From an uncultured Lachnospiraceae bacterium (GTDB lineage Bacteria; Bacillota; Clostridia; Lachnospirales; Lachnospiraceae): a stretch of DNA of 64,000 nt. How positions within the stretch are numbered: the stretch's first letter is position 1; every line of letters starts with the position of its first letter. The stretch lies in the NCBI GenBank assembly GCA_947164605.1, contig CAMUXE010000001.1:124001-188000 (forward strand). Reading direction: 5' to 3'. Positions 34,184 to 42,615 of the stretch are shown piece by piece. Under the pieces are notes generated by a model, which was given only the letters and a program-made list of their open reading frames with translations, was not told the DNA's origin and ran no database searches. Made by a program: the position numbers and the translations under genes.

Positions 34184-35467
34184 CTAGGCAAATTCTATAA
34201 AATCGTCGGCTACTTTCTTTATCTCTTCCTCATAGATTGCTGAGTCAGCATCCGCAACTCCTACAACATGAAAACCGGCTTCTTTAGCCATCTTGACGCC
34301 GTGAAGCACATCCTCATATACATAAACATGGCTTATATCCTGACTTTTAGTGAGTTTTTTCGCCACTTCCACATAACCCTTTGATTCTCTTTTTGAAACG
34401 CCCAAATCATAAGATGATATATAAAAATCAAAGCAGTGATCTAATCCCATGCGCTTCATTGCAGACTCAGCATAAGACGCATCAGAACTTGTAAATATGC
34501 ACATCCTGCTTCCCATCTCATGCTCTTTTAAGATCAACCTCCTCATGCCAGGTTTCATAGGTATGTCATTCTCATAGTGACTAGCCATGAGCTGCATTCC
34601 CTCTTCCTTAATCTGAGTAGGACTCTTATCAATTTTAAGCACATCTCTGTAGTATCTGGCACTCTCATTCAAGTCCATACTGTAAAGCTTTTCCTGAAAA
34701 TTCTCAGGTATCTCAAGGTCACTTGGAGCATTCTTCTTGACATACTCATAGCCCATGTTATACCAGTAAGGCATTGAATCCAGTAAGGTACCGTCCATGT
34801 CAAATACTATGTCGTGCCTAGCGTACTGAAATATCTCATCTGTGGCCTGCTTAAGTTTTCTGCTGGCCTCCTCGATATCATCACTTGCAAATATAGCTGA
34901 GACAACCGCAATACCAGAGACACCCGTGTTCTTAAGATAAGAGCAGTTTTCAAGCTTTATACCACCGATTGCAGTGATTGGAATATTTACGCTGTCAGTG
35001 ATTGCAAGCAAGGTCTCTTTTGTCATGTCTGTGGCGTCTTTTTTAGTAGAGGTGTGAAAAACAGCACCGCTGCCTATATAGTCCGCCCCCAGTTTTTCTG
35101 CTAAAACGGCCTGTTCAACTGTTTTTGCAGTCATTCCAATAATTTTATTCTCGCCTAAGATTTCTCTTGCTCTCTCATATTCCATGTCAGACTGGCCTAT
35201 GTGCACACCGTCAGCATCAGCCTCAAGTGCAGCCATAACATCATCGTTAATAACAAAAGGAACCTTATACTTTTGACAGATAGGTTTTATAAGTTTTGCT
35301 TCCTCGACAAGGTCTTCATGACTTGCTTCCTTGTCTCTCAATTGAAGAAAAGTTGCACCGCCTTTAAGTGCAGCCTCCACAGCTTCAAGCCTTTTGTTTT
35401 CGTCCATCTTACTCCAATCAGTAATAGCATAGAGCTGCATATCCTGATATCTTACTTTTCTTCCCAT
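34184..35467 (-). CDS. thiE: Thiamine-phosphate synthase fused to a HAD-superfamily phosphatase
   Basis: 427 aa. Residues about 8-212 are ThiE: FLQLRDKEASHEDL, VPFVINDDVMAALEADADGVHIGQSD, IGMTAKT, and SGAVFHTSTKKDA with ITAIGGI. From about 217 a HAD hydrolase follows (DIVFDMDGTLLDSMPYW, CIFTSSDASYAESAMKRMG, then a VYEDVLHGVKMAKEAG motif III/IV region). ThiE joins HMP-PP and THZ-P to make thiamine phosphate; the fused phosphatase could dephosphorylate a thiamine intermediate. No TPP riboswitch fits in the 53-base gap to the MATE gene. Confidence 0.92.
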   Translation of the reverse strand: MGRKVRYQDMQLYAITDWSKMDENKRLEAVEAALKGGATFLQLRDKEASHEDLVEEAKLIKPICQKYKVPFVINDDVMAALEADADGVHIGQSDMEYERAREILGENKIIGMTAKTVEQAVLAEKLGADYIGSGAVFHTSTKKDATDMTKETLLAITDSVNIPITAIGGIKLENCSYLKNTGVSGIAVVSAIFASDDIEEASRKLKQATDEIFQYARHDIVFDMDGTLLDSMPYWYNMGYEYVKKNAPSDLEIPENFQEKLYSMDLNESARYYRDVLKIDKSPTQIKEEGMQLMASHYENDIPMKPGMRRLILKEHEMGSRMCIFTSSDASYAESAMKRMGLDHCFDFYISSYDLGVSKRESKGYVEVAKKLTKSQDISHVYVYEDVLHGVKMAKEAGFHVVGVADADSAIYEEEIKKVADDFIEFA

Positions 35468-35520
35468 TATTATACCCCATAATTCCTACCATTTTGGTAC
35501 ACTATAAATATTAACCTATT

Positions 35521-36873
35521 TTATTTAATCTTGCAAGACTTTTTGTCCGCCATGTTCTCCCTGATACTTTTATAAAGCAGTGGGCACTCCACAAGCAACA
35601 TTGCAAGCCATCCAGCCAGATATGAGTAAGGCAAGGCCTCAATTCCTAAATGCATGAAAAAGACAAGAGGAATTGCTGCAAGAACCCTGACTCCCATATT
35701 CACAAAACTCGACAGGAGGGTTATCTTTAAGTCTCCTATTCCTCTAAAGTAGCCCTGAACGCCATTAGTCATAGCTGGCAGTATATACATAAAAGAAATC
35801 AACCTAAGATAGCTCACACCTTCCTTGATTACCTCATAGTCCTTGCTAAAAAAGCTCATTATAGTCCTGGCGAAACAAAAACAAGCTATAAAGACCGCTA
35901 TGCCATAGCAGAGCTCCAAAATCATTCCACATTTAAAGCCTGATAGCAATCTGTCAGACTTACCAGCACCCTTATTCTGTGCCATTAAGGCAGTCATACT
36001 GTGTCCTATATTCTGCTGTGGTGTATAGGCAAAATCATCCACTCTGTTAACGCTGGTAAAAGCTGCAGCGACTGAAACGCCCATGGTATCAACCATACCC
36101 TGTATGCCAATCTTTCCCATCTGAACTGTAGCCTGCTGCATAGCTGAAACCCAGCCATAGCTTACAGTCTTTTTAAAAAGTTCCCTGTCAAAAACAAAGT
36201 TTTCTCTCTTAAATCTCAAAGCTTCAATCTCTAACTGTATGTAAACAAAGCAAAAGAGGGCAGCAAGGGCCTCACTGACTACTGTAGAGACTGCACAACC
36301 TATAACGCCCCATTTAAGGACGATTACAAAGAAAAGATCGCCAAAAACATTAAGAATAGCACTTATAATAAGAAAGTAGAGGGGTCTTGTAGAATCGCCC
36401 AAGGCTCTCAAAGAGCTTGCAAAGAAGTTATAGAGGAAAGTAAAACCGAGTCCCATAAATATAATCCTGATATACCCAAGTGTCAGGATATAGATATCAT
36501 CATGTACCCTCATAAGTCTTAAGAGTGGGCCTGCAAAGATTATTCCAAGAATCGTCAAAGTCAGAGAAAAAATACTTCCCGATATAAGAGTAGTACTGAT
36601 TTCCCTCTTTAGAGTCTCATAATCCTTAGCCCCAAACTGGGTTCCCATGATTATGGCCGCACCCATACTTAAGCCATTTAAAAAAAGAATAAGGAGCGTC
36701 ATGATTGGATTGCAAATTCCAACCGCTGCCAGTGCCCCTTTACCTACATATCTACCTACAATTATACTATCCACCGCATTATAAGTAAGCTGAAATAGAT
36801 TTCCCAAGATAACAGGTATAGAAAATCTTATCAACATAGGCATAATGCGGCCTTTTGTCATATCCTTAGTCAT
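35521..36873 (-). CDS. MATE family multidrug/Na+-type efflux protein
   Basis: 450 aa with about 12 membrane helices. The N-terminal PMLIRFSIPVILGNLFQLTYNAVDSIIVGRYVG is the MATE opening, and the two halves repeat that pattern (second near NRVDDFAYTPQQNIGHSMTALMAQNKGAGK). It probably exports cationic compounds. It precedes thiE-HAD on the same strand with a 53-base gap; whether it carries a thiamine-related compound is unknown. Confidence 0.9.
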   Translation of the reverse strand: MTKDMTKGRIMPMLIRFSIPVILGNLFQLTYNAVDSIIVGRYVGKGALAAVGICNPIMTLLILFLNGLSMGAAIIMGTQFGAKDYETLKREISTTLISGSIFSLTLTILGIIFAGPLLRLMRVHDDIYILTLGYIRIIFMGLGFTFLYNFFASSLRALGDSTRPLYFLIISAILNVFGDLFFVIVLKWGVIGCAVSTVVSEALAALFCFVYIQLEIEALRFKRENFVFDRELFKKTVSYGWVSAMQQATVQMGKIGIQGMVDTMGVSVAAAFTSVNRVDDFAYTPQQNIGHSMTALMAQNKGAGKSDRLLSGFKCGMILELCYGIAVFIACFCFARTIMSFFSKDYEVIKEGVSYLRLISFMYILPAMTNGVQGYFRGIGDLKITLLSSFVNMGVRVLAAIPLVFFMHLGIEALPYSYLAGWLAMLLVECPLLYKSIRENMADKKSCKIK

Positions 36874-36955
36874 TCTTTTTCCTTTTCAAATTTATATCAG
36901 GAAGGCTCCCTAACTCAGCTAATTTATCTCCTGATTCTCATGTCAAAACCTGTAA

Positions 36956-37065
36956 GCTTCTATCTCATGCCCTTAGCTTTATCCCTGCTCTTTCAGCTTA
37001 AAGCCCATAAGCTTCTATATCATGTCCTTAGCTTTATCCCTGCTCTTTCAGCTCAAAGCCAAGAG
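36956..37065 (-). repeat. Two 55-bp tandem copies of the Nudix gene 3' end
   Basis: 37011-37065 holds the last codons of the Nudix gene (ending GFELKEQG and a stop). 36956-37010 is a copy differing at about six positions, which would encode GFKLKEQG and a stop. A partial third unit precedes 36956. Confidence 0.93.
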
Positions 37066-37585
37066 ACTTATAGGCAGCTTCTATAGCATTCTTTTTAAGC
37101 TTATATCTCCTAATCTCAGACTTCACAAAAGGCTGTCTATGCATAAAATCCTCATATTGGCTAAAGTCAATAAATCTGTAATCGCATGTCTCGCCATCCT
37201 GAAGCTTTATAACTGTGTCCCTGTCTACCTTTACCATATATACATGGTAGAGTCTCTTTCTTGGATGATCAGCCAGACTGTAGACCTCTTGAATTTCGCT
37301 CTCAGTCTTGCTTATACCAGTCTCCTCATAGAGTTCCCTGAGAGCAGCCTCCACTGGCCTCTCTCCAGCCAAAACTGAACCTCCGGTTATTTCCCACATA
37401 AGGGGATTGCTCTGCTTTCTCTCATCTCTCATTGTTGTTAAAAGAAAACCGTCTTCACGAAAGACATAAACCCTCACAACAATATGGTAAACTCCATCCG
37501 GTATATTTTCCGAGGCAGTCCTCTTAATTGTATATCCTAATTTCTGACCATCACCACTATAAGCGTCCCAGAATTCTGTGCACAT
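37034..37585 (-). CDS. Nudix hydrolase
   Basis: 183 aa. The full Nudix box is visible near residues 70-92: GSVLAGERPVEAALRELYEE then TGI (Gx5Ex7REUxEExGU). The N-terminal WDAYSGDGQKLGYTIKR resembles the Nudix group that acts on nucleotide or isoprenoid diphosphates (IDI-like). The substrate is not predictable. It is transcribed divergently from the GntR/FCD gene, with a palindromic operator between them. Confidence 0.9.
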   Translation of the reverse strand: MCTEFWDAYSGDGQKLGYTIKRTASENIPDGVYHIVVRVYVFREDGFLLTTMRDERKQSNPLMWEITGGSVLAGERPVEAALRELYEETGISKTESEIQEVYSLADHPRKRLYHVYMVKVDRDTVIKLQDGETCDYRFIDFSQYEDFMHRQPFVKSEIRRYKLKKNAIEAAYKSLGFELKEQG

Positions 37586-37683
37586 TTAAAACCTCTTTGA
37601 TTAAATAATAATTTTTGAAGCTACCTTAATCTTAACCTTTTTTTCCAATTTTAACAATGGCACTTAAGTCCTAATTTGTAAGC

Positions 37684-37697
37684 GAATGTATACATTC
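37684..37697. promoter_or_regulatory. Palindromic operator, probable GntR/FCD site
   Basis: A perfect 14-bp palindrome, GAATGTATACATTC, with the TGTATACA core typical of FadR/FCD-type operators. It lies between the divergent Nudix and GntR genes. Related TTGTATACAA sites occur at pflB. Confidence 0.65.
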
Positions 37698-37738
37698 AAT
37701 AAAATATTTATTCTTTTTTTATTTTTGTTTATTTTTTC

Positions 37739-37767
37739 TTGAATAAATGATAAACAGGTGTTATTAT
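37739..37767 (+). promoter_or_regulatory. Sigma-A promoter of the GntR/FCD gene
   Basis: TTGAAT (37739-37744), 17 bp, TATTAT (37762-37767). AAAGGAGG follows at about 37784. Confidence 0.7.
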
Positions 37768-37799
37768 CTATCCTAGAATAGTTTAAAGGAGGTTATGCT

Positions 37800-38501
37800 A
37801 TGTTAATGGACACAACTTTTGACTTTAAAACAGTTAAAGACCGTGTGAAAGAAACTATAAAAAATAACATAATCTGTCTTGAATTCAAGCCTGGATTTCA
37901 TCTAACTCTAAAGCAGTTAGGCTCTGCTTTTCCTTGTGACAGCGAAGCTATTGAACTCGCCCTTTTAGAGCTTGTTGATGAAGGCCTGTTATATACCGAC
38001 TCCGAAATGAATTACTATATATCTTATATCGACTTAAAGGCAATCAAAGACTTTGTCGATTTTAGATTCTTGCTTGAAAGACAGCTCAGCGTTGAAATCA
38101 TATCTGCTGTCAAAGACGAAGATTTTGTACAACTCAAAGAGATCAACAACACCATGCAGATGCACGTTAAGAATGACAACAACACCGAAGCCATAAGATT
38201 TGACAAGAAATTTCATCAGTACTTATATGAAATCATCGGCAGAAATAACTGGTTTGAAATGTTAAATCGCAATTCAGCCCAGTTCGACCGTTTCATCTCT
38301 ATGCTTATGATTCTAAACGATGATCACCAGATCAAAGAGAATCACTCAGATATCATAGAGGCTATAAGTGAAAGAAATCCTGAGAAAATATTTGCCAACC
38401 TGACAAGTCATATTGTTAAGGCACTTGCAAATTCAGACTGTTTCAAAAATCGTTTCCCAAATTTCTTTTCAAACAAGGCATCTATGCAGAAATCAAATTA
38501 A
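37800..38501 (+). CDS. GntR family regulator with FCD ligand-binding domain
   Basis: 233 aa. The N-terminal winged helix (KTVKDRVKETIKNNIICLEFKPGFHLTLKQLGSAF) is somewhat atypical for GntR. The C-terminal helical FCD domain is recognisable (FRFLLERQLSVEII, then KKFHQYLYEIIGRNNWFEM and DDHQIKENHSDIIEAISERNPEK), with the metal-binding D and H positions. AAAGGAGG lies ahead of the ATG. The upstream palindrome suggests autoregulation, and similar sites at pflB suggest a fermentation target. Confidence 0.85.
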   Translation: MLMDTTFDFKTVKDRVKETIKNNIICLEFKPGFHLTLKQLGSAFPCDSEAIELALLELVDEGLLYTDSEMNYYISYIDLKAIKDFVDFRFLLERQLSVEIISAVKDEDFVQLKEINNTMQMHVKNDNNTEAIRFDKKFHQYLYEIIGRNNWFEMLNRNSAQFDRFISMLMILNDDHQIKENHSDIIEAISERNPEKIFANLTSHIVKALANSDCFKNRFPNFFSNKASMQKSN

Positions 38502-38509
38502 ATGAGATG

Positions 38510-38555
38510 GCCAGAGAAGCATCAGGTAGCCCCTTTTGCTTCTCTGGCTTTTTTT
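38510..38555 (+). terminator. Intrinsic terminator after the GntR gene
   Basis: An 11-bp stem GCCAGAGAAGC with its complement, then seven T on the plus strand. Confidence 0.92.
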
Positions 38556-38638
38556 ATTTTTATATCGTAAATTTATTATTTTTTAAAAAATAATACTGAT
38601 TTTTTACTCATATAATTATATATAAAACAAAAAATCAG

Positions 38639-38707
38639 TTGACACCTTTTTTTCAAAGTAGTATTCTCGTGGTGATAAAAAGAATACACGTGAGTATTTT
38701 TTTTTAT
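38639..38707 (+). ncRNA. Candidate short transcript: strong promoter followed by a terminator-like hairpin
   Basis: TTGACA (about 38639), 17 bp, TATTCT is the best sigma-A promoter seen in the window. Within 40 bases comes AATAC, a 6-base loop, GTATT and a run of nine T. No plus-strand gene follows for 5 kb. A second hairpin (ATGTTGC/GCAACAT near 38712) and the terminator at 38817 could define a longer form of about 175 nt. No known RNA family is recognised. Confidence 0.35.
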
Positions 38708-38816
38708 CTCATTATTAATGTTGCTCCACCTGCAACATAATTATGACAACCTCTCATTTGTATTTCCTGATAGTCACTACACATCCCCCTCTTATATGTG
38801 GCTTTCGGGACATACC

Positions 38817-38849
38817 AGAAAAAGCTCTCCCTTAGGGAGAGCTTTTTCT
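38817..38849. terminator. Bidirectional terminator
   Basis: A perfect 15-bp stem around TTA (38817-38831 with 38835-38849). It ends the minus-strand RelA-domain gene and would stop plus-strand transcripts too. Confidence 0.93.
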
Positions 38850-38888
38850 AGTAATATTCACTTTTTCTGTTAATATTCACTTTTCTAG

Positions 38889-40724
38889 CTAATTGACATT
38901 GTCGCATCTAATCTGGGCTATAAGCTGTCTTCTGTAAGCTCTGATTCCACGCTCATTCCAGTATTTTTTCTGTTCAAACTTGATAACCTCAAACCTAAAG
39001 GCATCAATCTCTTCCCTCAAGTTGGTCTCTCTTCGACCATTCTTATAAAAGACAGTGATTGACTGCCCCACCTTTGATGAATCAATATCATAATCCATGG
39101 CAAATCTCTTAGCAGTCTCCTGATCCTTAATCACCTTGATATGGGCATAATAGCCCACAAGGAAAGAAAAGTATCCCACGTCAAATTCTTCAAGCATGCC
39201 GCCCTCAGTGTCGACAAAAACAATAACTGGAAATTGTCTATCTGAAGCCTCAATCAGAGCCTTCATGTCATCCACATCATCCATGCAGATTTCCTTAAAG
39301 CTCTCTTTCAAACGCTCAATATCGATAATACCAACATTGTCCGCGATCTCGCCATAGAAGTTAGGCCTTGAGAATAGGATATTTTCAAGATCTCTGTATC
39401 TTTCTTGTGGCTCAGCATACTCGTTGGACACTGTGAAGGTCATACCCTCATCTGTCTTCTTGATAGTAGCCGTAGAAATCCAAATTCTGTTGGCAACCTT
39501 AGAGTCTATATGAGTTGTCCTCTCCTTGAAATTCATGCGTTTCTCATCATAAGTGATAAAGATTGAATAGCCAGGAAGAGCTCCTACATAGTCGCTTATC
39601 TCATCCGGCATATCCACAAAAGTCTCAGAATAGCGGCTCTTAATCCAAGAGTATATATAAGATGTGGCCTTCTTAAAGACTTCTATCTCCTTTGCATTGC
39701 TGGTATCAAGCAAAGTCTTGGCATTGAAGACTGAGTATATCCCAAGCTTAGTGAATGGCTCAAACTTCTTCCTCTTGCCTACATTGCGCTTCTCCCTCTC
39801 AGAGTCTATCTCGGCAAATGCTGCATAGAGCCTTTCATCGTGGACGGAGAGCTGGTTTACTATCCTTATAATCTGATCAAGTGTGAGCTCAGGTATCTCT
39901 ACCGATGTATTCTTCCACATCTCAGTAATGGCAGGCTCTCTGCTTGCTTTAAAGAAAAGCTTGGCTAGCTCCTTATCCTGATCAAAGATATCAATTATCT
40001 TCTGGTTAAGGGGCTGAGTGTTAAACTTGAGGCGGTAGTGGCAACGAATCATATTGTCCCACTTGCGCATCTTATAGTGATTATGGCCCAAATCTTCAAG
40101 AAGCTTAACCAAAGAGTCATCACAGAGCTCAAGTGTAGCCAAGATAGAGTTCATCTTCCTTGCAAGGGCTTCATTGCCCTCTCCGAAGGCTGATCCCTTA
40201 TATCTTAAGTCATGCTCTATCTCGTGCCAACCCTCAAAGGAGTTTGTTCTAAGCTGAATCTCAAAAGTATCATCGACGTATTCAGCCAAATCCGGATTAA
40301 TAATTGACTTTGCCAGATAATCCGGCAATCTGTAGATACCATTAACCTTCATGGCCTTAAATTCGTACTCTGTATTCTCAGTAGTCTCCCAGATGCCTGG
40401 CTCTACAAAGATGGTATCCAGAAGATTTCTGACTATAGCCATATCATCTTCAAAGTAGAGCATGATCCTGATCCCTACAAGATCCTGCATCTTCTTATCT
40501 TCGTTCTCTCCACCAATTCTTCCGTAATCTTTAAAGAGCAGCTTATTTACCATCGAATCTTTTTCTTTGACCCTGTAGGCGATTCGGTAGTAAAAGCCCG
40601 CTTTCTTCATTTTTTCTTCGATAATAGCTGTCAGATCGTCTCCTACGACATCAGGTACTACAATTCTGTCTACACACTCTCTACAAAAAAGTGGATTTGG
40701 CGTAAATTCCTGTTTTTCTGGCAA
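38889..40724 (-). CDS. RelA/SpoT-domain protein with a long C-terminal region of unknown function
   Basis: 611 aa. Residues about 30-185 are a RelA/SpoT nucleotidyltransferase domain: YRIAYRVKEKDSMVNKLLFKDYGR, MQDLVGIRIMLYF (D81) and EIQLRTNSFEGWHEIEHDLRYKG with the catalytic E of EIQ (155-157). No HD hydrolase, TGS or ACT domain is present. About 400 residues follow, including a late block (FPVIVFVDTEGGMLEEF, then GYYAHIKVIKD near 530) that I cannot name. It may be a (p)ppGpp synthetase with a sensory tail, or a toxic-type synthetase. It lies 179 bases after gltX. Confidence 0.8.
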   Translation of the reverse strand: MPEKQEFTPNPLFCRECVDRIVVPDVVGDDLTAIIEEKMKKAGFYYRIAYRVKEKDSMVNKLLFKDYGRIGGENEDKKMQDLVGIRIMLYFEDDMAIVRNLLDTIFVEPGIWETTENTEYEFKAMKVNGIYRLPDYLAKSIINPDLAEYVDDTFEIQLRTNSFEGWHEIEHDLRYKGSAFGEGNEALARKMNSILATLELCDDSLVKLLEDLGHNHYKMRKWDNMIRCHYRLKFNTQPLNQKIIDIFDQDKELAKLFFKASREPAITEMWKNTSVEIPELTLDQIIRIVNQLSVHDERLYAAFAEIDSEREKRNVGKRKKFEPFTKLGIYSVFNAKTLLDTSNAKEIEVFKKATSYIYSWIKSRYSETFVDMPDEISDYVGALPGYSIFITYDEKRMNFKERTTHIDSKVANRIWISTATIKKTDEGMTFTVSNEYAEPQERYRDLENILFSRPNFYGEIADNVGIIDIERLKESFKEICMDDVDDMKALIEASDRQFPVIVFVDTEGGMLEEFDVGYFSFLVGYYAHIKVIKDQETAKRFAMDYDIDSSKVGQSITVFYKNGRRETNLREEIDAFRFEVIKFEQKKYWNERGIRAYRRQLIAQIRCDNVN

Positions 40725-40903
40725 TTATCTCACCCTCTCTCTATCCCCGGACTTATAGTCCTCGGGACTCCCTATTAAGTAACATATGTCTAGTTTTAAG
40801 GTCTTTGCAATATCAAATTGCTATCAGCAAAAAATTATGTCATATTGTTATTGCCTTAGATTTATATAGTGTAAATCCAACCACAAGACCTATAATCATT
40901 GTT

Positions 40904-42556
40904 TTATAACTGCTTCTTAATTCTCTCTCTCATGGCATCCTCACCCATGATGTGAATTATAGTCCAAAGATCTGGTGTATTAGCTCTGCCTGTAACTGCA
41001 ATTCTTACAGCCTCAGCTATGTCAGATACACTGCCCTTGAAATTCTCTGGATTTGCCTTGTAAGCCTTGATATCTGATGAATAGCCATGTGCATCAGCGA
41101 TCTCTTTCAACATATCAAACCAAGCTGTATTGTCAGCCTCATAGCTGAAACGCTCTAAGTAATCATTGAGAATAAGCTTCTTTTCTGCCTCGTCCATTTT
41201 GAAGTCATCAGCACTTGAATCTGCTTCCTCTGTGAAGAAGTATGAGATAAGCTCGAAGATCTGCTTAGCGTAAGCTAAGTCTTTTCTTCTTCTCTTCATA
41301 CCTACTCCCATGTAAAGTCTTAAGATTGAGAGCATCTTCTCCTTGTCAGCAAAGTAGATGTCTTTCTTGTCTGGAGCGTAAGTTTCAGCCCATGTGTAAA
41401 GGAAATCATAAATCTCATCCTCAGACAACTTAGAAAGCTCGTTCTTACTGATATTCATGAACTTATCCTTGTCAAAAAGAGCTCCTGACTGGTTCATCTT
41501 CTCAACGCTGAATGGGAACTCATTGATTGGCTTGTCTGGGAACTGATTGTGCCACTCTTCAAAGTTTGAGTTGAGAAGAGTGAGAAGATATATCTTCATA
41601 CAGTATGGGTGGTAACCATCTTCCATATAGTAGTTAAGTGAAAGTTCTGGATCTTTTCTCTTTGAGAGCTTTCTCTTACCACCAGTTTCCTCGTCAATCT
41701 TCATAAGATGTGCAGTATGGGCATACTTTGGCATCTTAAAGCCTAAGAGATTGAAAAGCTCATAGTGAATTGGAGCTGAAGCAAGCCATTCGCCGCCTCT
41801 TACAACTACTGTTGTTCTCATAAGATGATCATCAATAGCATGAGCAAAATGATATGTTGGAATTCCATCTTTCTTTAAGAGAACTATATCATGGATGTTT
41901 TCTGGAAGCTTAACCTCTCCCTTAATCTCATCCTTAAAGACAATCTCCTTGCCCTCTGTGCCCTGAGAGTGAAGTCTCAAAACATATGGCTTTCCCTCAG
42001 CCAGATTCTTCTCAATCTCTTCATATGTGAGATCTCTGTCTTTAGCATACTTGCCATAGTAGCCTGTAAGTGCCTTCTCTTCTTCCTGCTGCTTTCTGAG
42101 CTCCTCAAGCTCTTCCTCAGTCTGAAAGCAAGGGTATGCAAGTCCCTTCTTTACCAAGTCTTTTGCATATGTGTGGTAGATTTCTACTCTCTGTCTCTGA
42201 ACATAAGGACCATACTGGTTCTGCTCAGCATCCTCAGGGAAACCTGCTCCCTCATCAAACTCGATATCAAAGTAGCGAAGAGTCTTAATAATAAGATCTA
42301 CAGCTCCCTCTACCTTTCTCTTCTCATCAGTATCCTCAATTCTTAAGTAGAACACTCCGTCATGTCTGTGAGCTATTCTCTCATCAGCTAGGGCACTGTA
42401 AAGGTTTCCAAGATGAATAAAACCTGTTGGGCTTGGTGCCATACGTGTTACCTCAGCCTTCTTAGAAAGCTTTCTGTATGGGTACTTCTCCTCATAGTAA
42501 TCAGGTGTCTTGTCAACATCTGGAAACAGTAGATTAGCCAGCTTCTCGTAATCCAT
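40904..42556 (-). CDS. gltX: Glutamyl-tRNA synthetase
   Basis: 550 aa class I synthetase. HIGH-type motif APSPTGFIHLGNLYSAL near residues 41-57 and KMSKS-type motif KLSKRKDPELSL near 300. It charges tRNA-Glu, and in organisms lacking GlnRS also tRNA-Gln. It lies 59 bases after pflA on the same strand, the gap being filled with AATATTTC repeats. AAAGGAG precedes the ATG. Confidence 0.95.
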   Translation of the reverse strand: MDYEKLANLLFPDVDKTPDYYEEKYPYRKLSKKAEVTRMAPSPTGFIHLGNLYSALADERIAHRHDGVFYLRIEDTDEKRKVEGAVDLIIKTLRYFDIEFDEGAGFPEDAEQNQYGPYVQRQRVEIYHTYAKDLVKKGLAYPCFQTEEELEELRKQQEEEKALTGYYGKYAKDRDLTYEEIEKNLAEGKPYVLRLHSQGTEGKEIVFKDEIKGEVKLPENIHDIVLLKKDGIPTYHFAHAIDDHLMRTTVVVRGGEWLASAPIHYELFNLLGFKMPKYAHTAHLMKIDEETGGKRKLSKRKDPELSLNYYMEDGYHPYCMKIYLLTLLNSNFEEWHNQFPDKPINEFPFSVEKMNQSGALFDKDKFMNISKNELSKLSEDEIYDFLYTWAETYAPDKKDIYFADKEKMLSILRLYMGVGMKRRRKDLAYAKQIFELISYFFTEEADSSADDFKMDEAEKKLILNDYLERFSYEADNTAWFDMLKEIADAHGYSSDIKAYKANPENFKGSVSDIAEAVRIAVTGRANTPDLWTIIHIMGEDAMRERIKKQL

Positions 42557-42615
42557 TATTTTCTCCTTTTCAATATTTCAATATTTCAATAATTCAATTA
42601 AATTAATATAAGTTC

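Noticed and set aside
35468-35520. TPP riboswitch before thiE-HAD
   Set aside because: Only 53 bases separate it from the MATE gene and no THI-box pieces are seen.
38639-38849. 6S RNA
   Set aside because: Size of the longer form would fit, but the long closed stem with a central bubble was not found by eye; left as an unassigned candidate.
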